From positions 1-64,000 of the forward strand of contig QFPO01000013.1 of NCBI GenBank assembly GCA_003241385.1: 64,000 nucleotides of DNA, written 5' to 3'. Shown here piece after piece: positions 7,624 to 16,071 of the stretch. The DNA is from Rhodanobacter denitrificans (GTDB taxonomy: Bacteria; Pseudomonadota; Gammaproteobacteria; Xanthomonadales; Rhodanobacteraceae). Below the pieces are notes generated by a model. It was not told the DNA's origin. It saw only the letters and a program-made list of their open reading frames with translations, and made no database searches. Numbering within the stretch: position 1 is the stretch's first letter; each line of letters starts with the position of its first letter. Made by a program: the position numbers and the translations under genes.

Positions 7624-9225
7624 ATGACCGACTCAGACACGCCCAGCGACGTAAACGCGACGCCCCCGGCCCCGGCCCCGGCCGAGCGCGTGCGCATCTT
7701 CGACACCAGCCTGCGCGACGGCGAACAGGCCCCCGGCTTCTCGATGGGACGCGCGGCCAAGCTCAGGCTCGCCCGCTCGCTCGAGGAGCTGGGCGTGGAC
7801 GTGATCGAGGCCGGCTTTCCGAGCGCTTCGGACGGCGACTTCGAGGCGGTCCAGGCGATCGCGCGCGAGCTGAGCAAGCCGGTGGTCTGCGCGCTGGCGC
7901 GCTGCGTCGCGACCGACATCGAGGCCTGCGCACGCGCGCTCGAACCGGCCGCGCATCGGCGCATCCATCTGTTCCTCGCGACCAGCCCGCTGCACCGCGA
8001 GTTCAAGCTCAACATGAGCCGCGAGCAGGTCGTCGACAACGCGGTCCGCGCGATCGAGACCGCACGGCGCCACTTCGACGACGTCGAGTTCTCGGCCGAG
8101 GACGCGATCCGCACCGAGCCGGACTACCTCGCCGAGGTGTTCTCGGCGGCGATCGCGGCCGGCGCCGGCACCGTCAACGTGCCCGACACGGTCGGCTACA
8201 CGACGCCGACCGAGATGGCCGAGCGGATCGCCTACCTGCGCCGCCATGTGCGCGGCATCGAGCGCGCGGTGATCTCCACGCACTGCCACGACGACCTCGG
8301 CCTCGCCGTCGCCAACAGCCTCGCCGCGGTCGCGGCCGGCGCACGCCAGGTCGAATGCACGATCGGCGGCATCGGCGAGCGCGCCGGCAATGCCTCGCTG
8401 GAGGAAGTCGTGATGGCGCTGGCGACGCGCGCCGAGCGCTTCGGCGTCGCCACCGGCATCGATACGCGCAAGCTCTATCCGACCGCGCGCTTGCTGAGCC
8501 AGCTGACCGGCCAGCCGATCGCGCGCAACAAGGCGGTGATCGGCGAGAACGCGTTCGCGCACGAGTCGGGCATCCACCAGCACGGCATGCTCAAGCATCG
8601 CGGCACCTACGAGATCATGAAGCCCGAGGACGTGGGCTTCAGCCGCTCGCAGCTCGTGCTCGGCAAGCACAGCGGCCGTCACGCGCTGCGCGAGCGCCTG
8701 GCCGGACTCGGCTTCACGCCGGACGAGCCGCAGCTCGACGCGATCTTCACGCGCTTCAAAACGCTGGCCGACCGCAAGCGCGAAGTCTTCGACAGCGACC
8801 TGGAAGCGCTCGCGGTCGGCCGCGACCCCGAGGCGGTCGGTCCCTGGCATCTGGAGCACCTGCACGCCTCGAGCCATCTCGGCGGCAACGGCTCGGCCTC
8901 GGTGCGCCTGGTCCACGAGGACGGCCGGCGCGCCAGCGAGGCGGCGATCGGCGACGGCCCGATCGACGCGGTGCTGCGCGCGATCGGCCGCGCGATCGGC
9001 CGCGAGCTCGAACTGACCGACTTCCAGATCCGCGCCCTGACCCAGGGCGGCGACGCGCAAGGCCAGGCCACGCTCGGCGTGCGCCATCAGGACCGCGTGC
9101 TGCAGGGCCGCGGCGTGTCGACCGACATCGTCGAGGCGGCCGCGCTGGCCGCGCTCGAAGTGGCCAACCGGATCGAACGCGCGGCGCCGGCGGCGCCGTT
9201 GCGCGCGCTCGCCCAGGCGATCTGA
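7624..9225 (+). CDS. leuA: 2-isopropylmalate synthase
   Basis: First committed step of leucine synthesis: condenses acetyl-CoA with 2-ketoisovalerate. The 533-residue protein has the DRE-TIM motif FDTSLRDGEQAPG near the N-terminus, the metal-binding HCHDD motif (STHCHDDLG), GGIGERAGN, and the catalytic-linker segment ENAFAHESGIHQHG. A full C-terminal LeuA dimer/allosteric domain follows (about residues 400-530), so leucine feedback inhibition is expected. The ATG at 7624 is preferred; upstream in-frame codons cross the attenuator. It is the first structural gene of the operon. Confidence 0.97.
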   Translation: MTDSDTPSDVNATPPAPAPAERVRIFDTSLRDGEQAPGFSMGRAAKLRLARSLEELGVDVIEAGFPSASDGDFEAVQAIARELSKPVVCALARCVATDIEACARALEPAAHRRIHLFLATSPLHREFKLNMSREQVVDNAVRAIETARRHFDDVEFSAEDAIRTEPDYLAEVFSAAIAAGAGTVNVPDTVGYTTPTEMAERIAYLRRHVRGIERAVISTHCHDDLGLAVANSLAAVAAGARQVECTIGGIGERAGNASLEEVVMALATRAERFGVATGIDTRKLYPTARLLSQLTGQPIARNKAVIGENAFAHESGIHQHGMLKHRGTYEIMKPEDVGFSRSQLVLGKHSGRHALRERLAGLGFTPDEPQLDAIFTRFKTLADRKREVFDSDLEALAVGRDPEAVGPWHLEHLHASSHLGGNGSASVRLVHEDGRRASEAAIGDGPIDAVLRAIGRAIGRELELTDFQIRALTQGGDAQGQATLGVRHQDRVLQGRGVSTDIVEAAALAALEVANRIERAAPAAPLRALAQAI

Positions 9226-9253
9226 CCCCCATGCACATGCGAGGACTGCAGCG

Positions 9254-10216
9254 ATGAGCCCCACCTCCCTGATCTGGCACAACGGACGCCTCAAGCCCTG
9301 GCACGAGGCGACCGTGCACGTCGGCGCGCATGCGCTGCACTACGGCTCGTCGGTGTTCGAGGGCGAGCGCGTCTACGCGACGCCGCAGGGTCCGGCCTAT
9401 TTCCGCCTGGCCGATCACACGCGCCGCCTGTTCGAGTCGGCGCGCATCTACGAGATCGACATCGGCTACAGCGAGGAGGCGATCAACGCCGCCTGCATCG
9501 AGCTGATCGCCGCCAACGCGATGCCGTCGGCCTACGTGCGGCCGATCGTGTTCCGCGGCGCCGGCGGCCTCGGCGTGCTGGCGCAGCCGGGCGCACCGGT
9601 CGAGGTCGCGATCATGGCGCTGGACTGGGGCGCGTATCTGGGCGAAGCGATCGAGCACGGCGCCGACGTCTGCGTGTCCTCGTGGAACCGGCCGGCACCC
9701 AACACGTTCCCGAGCTGGGCCAAGGCCGGCGGCAACTATCTGTCGAGCCAGCTGATCGGCCTGGAAGCGCGCCGCGGCGGTTACGCCGAGGGCATCGCGC
9801 TCGGCAGCAACGGCCTGCTCAGCGAGGGCGCCGGCGAGAACCTGTTCCTGGTCCGCCGCGGCGTGCTGTACACGCCGCCGAGCAGCGCCGGCATCCTCGC
9901 CGGCATCACGCGCGACACCGTGATGACGCTGGCGCGCGAACTCGGCTACGCGGTCGAGGAACGCGACCTGCCGCGCGAGGCGCTCTACACCAGCGACGAG
10001 GTCTTCATGACCGGCACCGCGGCCGAGATCACGCCGGTGCGCTCGGTCGATCGCAAGGCGGTCGGCAGCGGCCGGCCCGGTCCGGTCACGCGCGCATTGC
10101 AGCAGGCGTTCTTCGGCCTGTTCGACGGCCGCACCGCCGACCGCTGGGACTGGCTGACGCCGGTGCACGCGGCCGCCGATCGCACGCGCGCCGCGCAGGA
10201 GACGATCGCGGCATGA
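9254..10216 (+). CDS. ilvE: Branched-chain amino acid aminotransferase
   Basis: Last step for leucine, isoleucine and valine: PLP-dependent transfer of an amino group from glutamate to the keto acids. The 320-residue class IV aminotransferase shows the start HVGAHALHYGSSVFEGERVY, the PLP lysine region WAKAGGNYLSSQL, EGAGENLF and the C-terminal GTAAEITPV segment. It starts 28 nt after leuA, and its stop overlaps the leuC start (ATGA at 10213-10216), so the two are translationally coupled. Having ilvE inside a leu cluster is less common than having it with ilvGMD. Confidence 0.96.
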   Translation: MSPTSLIWHNGRLKPWHEATVHVGAHALHYGSSVFEGERVYATPQGPAYFRLADHTRRLFESARIYEIDIGYSEEAINAACIELIAANAMPSAYVRPIVFRGAGGLGVLAQPGAPVEVAIMALDWGAYLGEAIEHGADVCVSSWNRPAPNTFPSWAKAGGNYLSSQLIGLEARRGGYAEGIALGSNGLLSEGAGENLFLVRRGVLYTPPSSAGILAGITRDTVMTLARELGYAVEERDLPREALYTSDEVFMTGTAAEITPVRSVDRKAVGSGRPGPVTRALQQAFFGLFDGRTADRWDWLTPVHAAADRTRAAQETIAA

Positions 10217-11622
10217 GCGCGCGCACGATCATCGACAAGATCTGGGATGCGCACCAGGTGCGCGCCGAGACCGACGCGACGCCGGGCATCCTCTACGTCG
10301 ACCTGCACCTGATCCACGAGGTCACCACGCCGCAGGCGTTCGCCGAGCTGCGCGCGCGCGGCCTCGGCGTGCGGCGCCCGGACCGCGTGCTGGCGACGCT
10401 GGACCACTCCACGCCGACGCTGCCGGCGGCCGCCGACGGCACGCGGCCGTACGCCACGCCCGAGGCCGCGCATCAGGTCGCCCAGCTCGAGGCGAACTGC
10501 GCCGAGTTCGACATCGCGCTGAACGGCTGGGACAGTCCGCATCGCGGCATCGTCCACGTGATCGGACCGGAGCTCGGCGCGACCCAGCCCGGCATGACGA
10601 TCGTCTGCGGCGACAGCCACACCGCCACGCACGGCGCGTTCGGCGCGCTCGCGTTCGGCATCGGTACCACCGAGGTCGGCCATGTGCTGGCGACGCAGTG
10701 CCTGCTGCAGCGCAAGCCCAAAACCTTCGCGATCCATCTCGACGGCCGCCTGCGTCCCGGCGTCGGTGCCAAGGACCTGATCCTGCACGTGATCGGCGTG
10801 ATCGGCGTCGGTGGCGGCACCGGCCACGTGATCGAGTACCGCGGCAGCGCGATCGAGGCGCTGTCGATGGAAGAGCGCATGACCGTCTGCAACATGTCGA
10901 TCGAGGCCGGTGCGCGCGCCGGCCTGATCGCGCCGGACGAGACCACGTTCGCGTATCTGCACGGGCGGCCGCGCGCGCCGAGCGGCGAGGACTGGACCCG
11001 CGCCGTCGCCGCATGGCGCGCGCTGGCCAGCGACCCGGGTGCGCGCTACGACCGCGAGATCCACATCGACGCCGCCGCGATCGGCCCGACGATCAGCTAC
11101 GGCACGCATCCGGGCATGGTCACGCCGATCGGCGCGCCGATCCCGCCCGCGCGCGACGCGCAGGAAGCCAAGGCGCTCGACTACATGCGCTTCAGCGGCG
11201 GCCGCACGCTGATCGGCGAGCCGGTCGACGTGGTCTTCGTCGGCAGCTGCACCAATTCGCGCCTGTCGGACCTGCGCGAGGCGGCCGAGGTGCTGCGCGG
11301 CCGCCGCGTCGCGACCGGCGTGCGCATGCTGGTCGTGCCCGGCTCGGTCGCGATCAAGCACGCCGCCGAGGCCGAAGGTCTCGACGCGGTGTTCCGCGCG
11401 GCCGGCGCCGAGTGGCGCGACGCCGGCTGCTCGATGTGCATCGGCATGAACGGCGACATCGCCGCACCGGGCCAGCTGGTCGTCTCGACCAGCAACCGCA
11501 ACTTCGAGGGCCGCCAGGGCCCCGGCACGCGCACCGTGCTGGCCAGCCCGCGCGTCGCCGCGACCGCCGCGGTCGCCGGCCGCATCGCCGATCCGGACGC
11601 CCGGCTGGAGGACGCCGCATGA
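10213..11622 (+). CDS. leuC: 3-isopropylmalate dehydratase, large subunit
   Basis: With LeuD this isomerises 2-isopropylmalate to 3-isopropylmalate. The 469-residue aconitase-family protein has the N-terminal TIIDKIWDAHQV, the LDHSTPT segment, CGDSHTATHGAFG, and the three cysteines expected to bind the 4Fe-4S cluster (VGSCTNSR and CSMC near the C-terminus). The usual LeuC C-terminal CSMCLxMNPD reads CSMCIGMNGD here, a mild variant. It overlaps ilvE at its start and leuD at its end (ATGA at 11619-11622). Confidence 0.97.
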   Translation: MSARTIIDKIWDAHQVRAETDATPGILYVDLHLIHEVTTPQAFAELRARGLGVRRPDRVLATLDHSTPTLPAAADGTRPYATPEAAHQVAQLEANCAEFDIALNGWDSPHRGIVHVIGPELGATQPGMTIVCGDSHTATHGAFGALAFGIGTTEVGHVLATQCLLQRKPKTFAIHLDGRLRPGVGAKDLILHVIGVIGVGGGTGHVIEYRGSAIEALSMEERMTVCNMSIEAGARAGLIAPDETTFAYLHGRPRAPSGEDWTRAVAAWRALASDPGARYDREIHIDAAAIGPTISYGTHPGMVTPIGAPIPPARDAQEAKALDYMRFSGGRTLIGEPVDVVFVGSCTNSRLSDLREAAEVLRGRRVATGVRMLVVPGSVAIKHAAEAEGLDAVFRAAGAEWRDAGCSMCIGMNGDIAAPGQLVVSTSNRNFEGRQGPGTRTVLASPRVAATAAVAGRIADPDARLEDAA

Positions 11623-12224
11623 AGCCGTTGAACCGCGTGCGCTCGCGCACCGCCGTGCTGCCGTTCGAGAACATCGACACCGACCGCATCATCCCGGCGC
11701 GCTTCCTGACCACGACCGAACGCGCCGGCCTCGGCCGCCATGCGTTCAACGACTGGCGCTACGCCGCCGACGGCTCGGCCGATCCGCGCTTTCCGCTCAA
11801 CGCGCCGCAGGCCGCCGGCTGCGCGATCCTGATCGCCGGCCGCAACTTCGGCTGCGGCTCCTCGCGCGAGCACGCGCCGTGGGCACTGCTCGACTACGGC
11901 ATCGGCGCGGTGATCTCCTCGGAGATCGCCGACATCTTCCGCAGCAATGCGCTCAAGAACGGGCTGCTCGCGATCGTGCTGCCGCCCGAGCAGCACGCCG
12001 AGCTGCTGGCGCAGCCGGGCATCGAGCTCGACATCGACGTCGCGGCGAGCACGATCACCCTGCCCGACGGCCGCGTGTTCACGTTCGCGCTCGACGGCTT
12101 CGCGCGCCACTGCCTGCTCAACGGCCTCGACCAGCTCGGCTTCCTGCTCGACGCCGAGGCCGACATCGCCGCGTTCGAGCGCCGCGCCGACCCGCATCGT
12201 CTTTCCCTGGAGAACCCTGCATGA
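11619..12224 (+). CDS. leuD: 3-isopropylmalate dehydratase, small subunit
   Basis: Swivelling-domain subunit of isopropylmalate isomerase, 201 residues, the usual LeuD length. Diagnostic segments are NIDTDRIIPARF near the N-terminus and GRNFGCGSSREHAPWAL in the middle, followed by ADIFRSNALKNGLL. The ATG overlaps the leuC stop and its own stop overlaps the leuB ATG (12221-12224), so leuC, leuD and leuB should be made in step. Confidence 0.97.
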   Translation: MKPLNRVRSRTAVLPFENIDTDRIIPARFLTTTERAGLGRHAFNDWRYAADGSADPRFPLNAPQAAGCAILIAGRNFGCGSSREHAPWALLDYGIGAVISSEIADIFRSNALKNGLLAIVLPPEQHAELLAQPGIELDIDVAASTITLPDGRVFTFALDGFARHCLLNGLDQLGFLLDAEADIAAFERRADPHRLSLENPA

Positions 12225-13288
12225 AGATCACGCTCGCCGTCCTGCCCGGCGACGGCATCGGCCCGGAAGTCACCGCCGCCGCGGTCGAGGTGCTGCGCAC
12301 GGTCGCCGGCGCCGCCGGCCACACGATCGAGGCCGCCGAGCATGCGATCGGCGGCATCGCGATCGACACCCGCGGCGAGCCGCTGCCGCAGGCGACGCTG
12401 GACGCCTGCCTCGCCGCCGACGCGGTGCTGCTCGGCGCGGTCGGCGGTCCGAAGTGGTCCGATCCGAATGCACGCGTCCGCCCCGAGCAGGGCCTGCTCG
12501 CCCTGCGCGCGGCGCTGGGCGTCTACGCGAACCTGCGGCCGCTGCGCGTGCATCCGCGCCTGGCCGCGTTGTCGCCGCTGAAGACCGAGCGGCTGCACGG
12601 CGTCGACCTGGTGTTCGTGCGCGAACTGACCGGCGGCGCGTATTTCGGCCGCAAGGTGCGCGAGGGCGATAGCGCGATCGACGAATGCCGCTACAGCAGC
12701 GGCGAGATCGAACGCGTCGTCCGCCGCGCCTGCGAACTGGCGCGCTCGCGCCGCGGCCGGCTGACCTCGGTCGACAAGGCCAACGTGCTGGAGACCTCGC
12801 GGCTGTGGCGCTCGACCGCCGAACGCGTCGCTGCCGGATATCCGGACCTCACGCTCGAGCATCAGCTGGTCGACTCGATGGCGATGCTGCTGCTGACGCG
12901 TCCGGCCGGCTACGACGTCATCGTCACCGAGAACCTGTTCGGCGACATCCTGACCGACGAGGCGGCGGCCCTGGCCGGCTCGCTCGGCGTGTCGCCTTCC
13001 GCCTCGCTCGGCGACGGCCGGCGCGGCCTGTACGAGCCGATCCACGGCTCGGCGCCCGACATCGCCGGCCGCGGCATCGCCAATCCGATCGGCGCGATCC
13101 TCAGCGTCGCGCTGCTGCTGCGCCACTCGCTGGGTCTGGACGCCGAGGCGGCCGCGGTCGAGGCCGCTGTCGACGCGGTGCTCGACGCCGACGAGCTGAC
13201 TGCCGATCTCGGCGGCACTGCGACGACGGCCGAGGTCACCGCGGCCGTGATCGCACGGCTGGCCGATCGCCGCAGGGCCGCCGCATGA
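12221..13288 (+). CDS. leuB: 3-isopropylmalate dehydrogenase
   Basis: NAD-dependent oxidative decarboxylase that converts 3-isopropylmalate to 2-ketoisocaproate. The 355-residue protein has LPGDGIGPEV at the N-terminus, GAVGGPKW near residue 71, the substrate-binding RPEQGLLALR, VRELTGGAYFG, DKANVLETSRLWR, and the metal/cofactor region TENLFGDILTDEAA with EPIHGSAPDIAGRGIANP. The LeuB signature matches closely, rather than isocitrate or tartrate dehydrogenase. The stop overlaps the ilvD start (13285-13288). Confidence 0.97.
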   Translation: MKITLAVLPGDGIGPEVTAAAVEVLRTVAGAAGHTIEAAEHAIGGIAIDTRGEPLPQATLDACLAADAVLLGAVGGPKWSDPNARVRPEQGLLALRAALGVYANLRPLRVHPRLAALSPLKTERLHGVDLVFVRELTGGAYFGRKVREGDSAIDECRYSSGEIERVVRRACELARSRRGRLTSVDKANVLETSRLWRSTAERVAAGYPDLTLEHQLVDSMAMLLLTRPAGYDVIVTENLFGDILTDEAAALAGSLGVSPSASLGDGRRGLYEPIHGSAPDIAGRGIANPIGAILSVALLLRHSLGLDAEAAAVEAAVDAVLDADELTADLGGTATTAEVTAAVIARLADRRRAAA

Positions 13289-14985
13289 GCGCCGGCGAGG
13301 AGACGCGCGCCAAGCCGCCGCTGTCGGCCGTCGTGCTGCGCAGCGACGCGATCAAGTCCGGACCGGACCGCGCGCCGGCGCGCGCGATGCTGTACGCGAC
13401 CGGCCTGGACGGCGCCGCGATCGCCAAGCCGCTGGTCGCGGTCGTGCATACCTGGTCGAACATCTCGCCGTGCAATCTCAACCTGCGCGACCTCGCCAAC
13501 GACGTCGCCGACGGCATCCGCGCCGCCGGCGGCACGCCGATCGAGTTCAACACGATCGCCGTCACCGACGGCATCGCGATGGGCACGCCGGGCATGCGCG
13601 CCTCGCTGGTCAGTCGCGAGCTGATCGCCGACTCGATCGAGCTGGCGGTCGACGGCCACTGCCTCGACGCGATGGTCGTGCTGTGCGGCTGCGACAAGAC
13701 GATCCCGGCCGCCGCGATGGCGCTGGCGCGGCTCGACATCCCCGGCGTCGCGCTGTACGGCGGCAGCATCGCGCACGGCACGCTCGACGGCACGCCGATC
13801 ACGCTGCAGCAGGTATTCGAGGCGGTCGGCGCGCACGGCGCCGGGCGCATCGACGACGGCCGGCTCTGCGCGGTCGAGCAGCGCGCCTGTCCGGGCGCCG
13901 GCGCCTGCGGCGGCCAGTTCACCGCCAACACGATGGCGATGGTGCTGACCGCGCTCGGCCTGACCCCGCTCGGCCTCAACGACATCGCCGCGACCGACCC
14001 GGCCAAGCGCGCCGCGGCGCGCCACTGCGGCGAACTGGTGCTGGACTGCCTGCGCAGCGCGCGCCGGCCGCGCCAGCTGCTGTCGCCGGCCGCGTTCCGC
14101 AACGCGATGCGGATCGTCGCGGCGACGGCCGGCTCGACCAATGCCGTGCTGCATCTGCTGGCGATCGCACACGAAGCCGGCGTGCCGCTGACGATCGAGG
14201 ACTTCGAGGACGCCGCGGCACGTACGCCGGTGATCGCCGACCTGATGCCGGGCGGCCGCTACACCGCGATCGAGATGACCGCCGCCGGCGGCATGGCCGC
14301 GGTCGCACGCGAGCTGCGCGCGGCCGGCCTGATCGAGGACGCGCCGACCGTCAGCGGGCGCAGCCTGTTCGAGGAGATCGACGCGGCCCCACCGACGCCG
14401 GCCGGCCAGCCGGTGGTGCATCCGGTCGCTCGCGCGCTCAAGCCGCGCGGCGGCTATTCGATCCTCTACGGCAACCTGTCGCCGGAAGGCTGCATCCTCA
14501 AGCTGGCCGGCCTCGACTCGGGCCATTTCGAAGGCAGCGCACGCGTCTTCGAGAGCGAGGAGGACTGCTTCCGGGCCGTGCAGGCCGGCGGCATCGCGCC
14601 CGGCGACGTCGTCGTGATCCGCAACGAGGGCCCGGCCGGCGGGCCGGGCATGCGCGAGATGCTCGCGGTCACCGCGGCCCTGGTCGGCCGCGGCCTCGGT
14701 CACCAGGTCGCGCTGATGACCGACGGCCGCTTCAGCGGCGCCAGCTACGGCTTCGTCGTCGGCCACATCGCGCCGGAAGCCGCGCGCGGTGGGCCGATCG
14801 CCCTGCTCCGCGACGGCGACCGCATCGTCATCGACGCGACGCGACGCGTGATCGAGACCGACGCCGATCTCGAATCGCGCCGCCGCGACTGGACGCCGCC
14901 GGCCCCCAAGGTCACGCGCGGCGCGCTCGCCAAGTACGCCCGTCTGGTCGGGTCGGCCGCGCTCGGCGCGGTCACCAGCGCCTGA
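13285..14985 (+). CDS. ilvD: Dihydroxy-acid dehydratase
   Basis: Dehydrates dihydroxy acids to the keto-acid precursors of isoleucine and valine, using an Fe-S cluster and Mg2+. At 566 residues it fits the shorter class of IlvD. Cluster cysteines are seen in SPCNLNL, CGCDKTIP and CPGAGACGGQFTANTMA. GRFSGASYGFVVGHIAPEAA is the conserved C-terminal segment. It is coupled to leuB through an ATGA overlap and separated from ilvC by 50 nt. Confidence 0.96.
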   Translation: MSAGEETRAKPPLSAVVLRSDAIKSGPDRAPARAMLYATGLDGAAIAKPLVAVVHTWSNISPCNLNLRDLANDVADGIRAAGGTPIEFNTIAVTDGIAMGTPGMRASLVSRELIADSIELAVDGHCLDAMVVLCGCDKTIPAAAMALARLDIPGVALYGGSIAHGTLDGTPITLQQVFEAVGAHGAGRIDDGRLCAVEQRACPGAGACGGQFTANTMAMVLTALGLTPLGLNDIAATDPAKRAAARHCGELVLDCLRSARRPRQLLSPAAFRNAMRIVAATAGSTNAVLHLLAIAHEAGVPLTIEDFEDAAARTPVIADLMPGGRYTAIEMTAAGGMAAVARELRAAGLIEDAPTVSGRSLFEEIDAAPPTPAGQPVVHPVARALKPRGGYSILYGNLSPEGCILKLAGLDSGHFEGSARVFESEEDCFRAVQAGGIAPGDVVVIRNEGPAGGPGMREMLAVTAALVGRGLGHQVALMTDGRFSGASYGFVVGHIAPEAARGGPIALLRDGDRIVIDATRRVIETDADLESRRRDWTPPAPKVTRGALAKYARLVGSAALGAVTSA

Positions 14986-15035
14986 CCGTCCGATTCCTCA
15001 CCCACACCGCTACGCCCTTCACCCCGGAGAATCCC

Positions 15036-16028
15036 ATGAGCAGCGAGACGATCACCGCCACCACCGACGCCCTGCAGCAGGCCCGCATCGCCGTGCTCGG
15101 CTACGGCAGCCAGGGCCGCGCACATGCCCTCAACCTGCGCGACTCGGGCCTCGACGTCGTGATCGGCCTGCGTCCGGGCGGCCCGACCTCGGCCAAGGCC
15201 GCCGCCGACGGCTTCACCGTGCTGGCACCGGCCGAGGCCGTGCAGGGCGCCGACCTGATCGCGGTGCTGACGCCGGACATGGTCCAGGCCGCGCTGTACC
15301 GCGAGGTCATCGCGCCGAACATCAAGCCCGGCGCCGCGCTGCTGTTCGCGCACGGCTTCAACGTGCACTTCAAGACGATCGAGCCACGCTACGACATTGA
15401 CGTCGTGCTGGTCGCGCCGAAGGGCCCGGGCGCGCTGGTGCGCCGCGAGTACGAGATCGGCCGCGGTGTGCCGTGCCTGTTCGCAGTCCATCAGGACGCC
15501 AGCGGCCAGGCCCGCGACAAGGCGCTGGCCTATGCGGCCGGCCTCGGCGGCGCACGCGCGCTGCTGATCGAGACCGATTTCAAGGAAGAAACCGAGACCG
15601 ACCTGTTCGGCGAGCAGGCCGTGCTCTGCGGCGGCGCCAGCGAGCTGGTCATCAACGGCTTCGAGACCCTGGTCGAGGCCGGCTACAAGCCGGAGATCGC
15701 GTACTACGAGGTCATGCACGAGCTCAAGCTGATCGTCGACCTGCTCTACGAGGGCGGCCTGGCCAAGATGCTGAGCTTCATCTCCGAGACCGCGCAGTAC
15801 GGCGACTACACGCGCGGCCCGCGCGTCGTCGACGCCGGCACCAAGGAGCGCATGCGCGAGGTGCTCAAGGACATCCAGGAAGGCCGCTTCGCGCGCGAGT
15901 GGACCGCCGAGCACGCCGCCGGCCTGCCGAACTACAACGCCTTCAAGCAGAAGGATCTGGACCATCCGATCGAGCAGGTCGGCAGCCGCCTGCGCGCGCG
16001 CATGCCGTGGCTGAGCGGCAGTGCCTGA
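15036..16028 (+). CDS. ilvC: Ketol-acid reductoisomerase, class I
   Basis: NADPH- and Mg2+-dependent isomeroreductase for acetolactate and acetohydroxybutyrate. At 330 residues it is the short class I enzyme, not the long form of enterobacteria. The Rossmann motif is LGYGSQGRAHALNLRDSG near residue 20. The metal-binding knot is seen in ETDLFGEQAVLCGG, YEVMHELKLIVDLLYEGG and the ISETAQYGDYTRGP segment. The ATG at 15036 follows a CCCCGGAGAATCCC ribosome-binding region. Confidence 0.97.
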   Translation: MSSETITATTDALQQARIAVLGYGSQGRAHALNLRDSGLDVVIGLRPGGPTSAKAAADGFTVLAPAEAVQGADLIAVLTPDMVQAALYREVIAPNIKPGAALLFAHGFNVHFKTIEPRYDIDVVLVAPKGPGALVRREYEIGRGVPCLFAVHQDASGQARDKALAYAAGLGGARALLIETDFKEETETDLFGEQAVLCGGASELVINGFETLVEAGYKPEIAYYEVMHELKLIVDLLYEGGLAKMLSFISETAQYGDYTRGPRVVDAGTKERMREVLKDIQEGRFAREWTAEHAAGLPNYNAFKQKDLDHPIEQVGSRLRARMPWLSGSA

Positions 16029-16071
16029 TCGAGCGCGCGGCCGCGCGCCGCGCCGACGCCACCCGAGGACG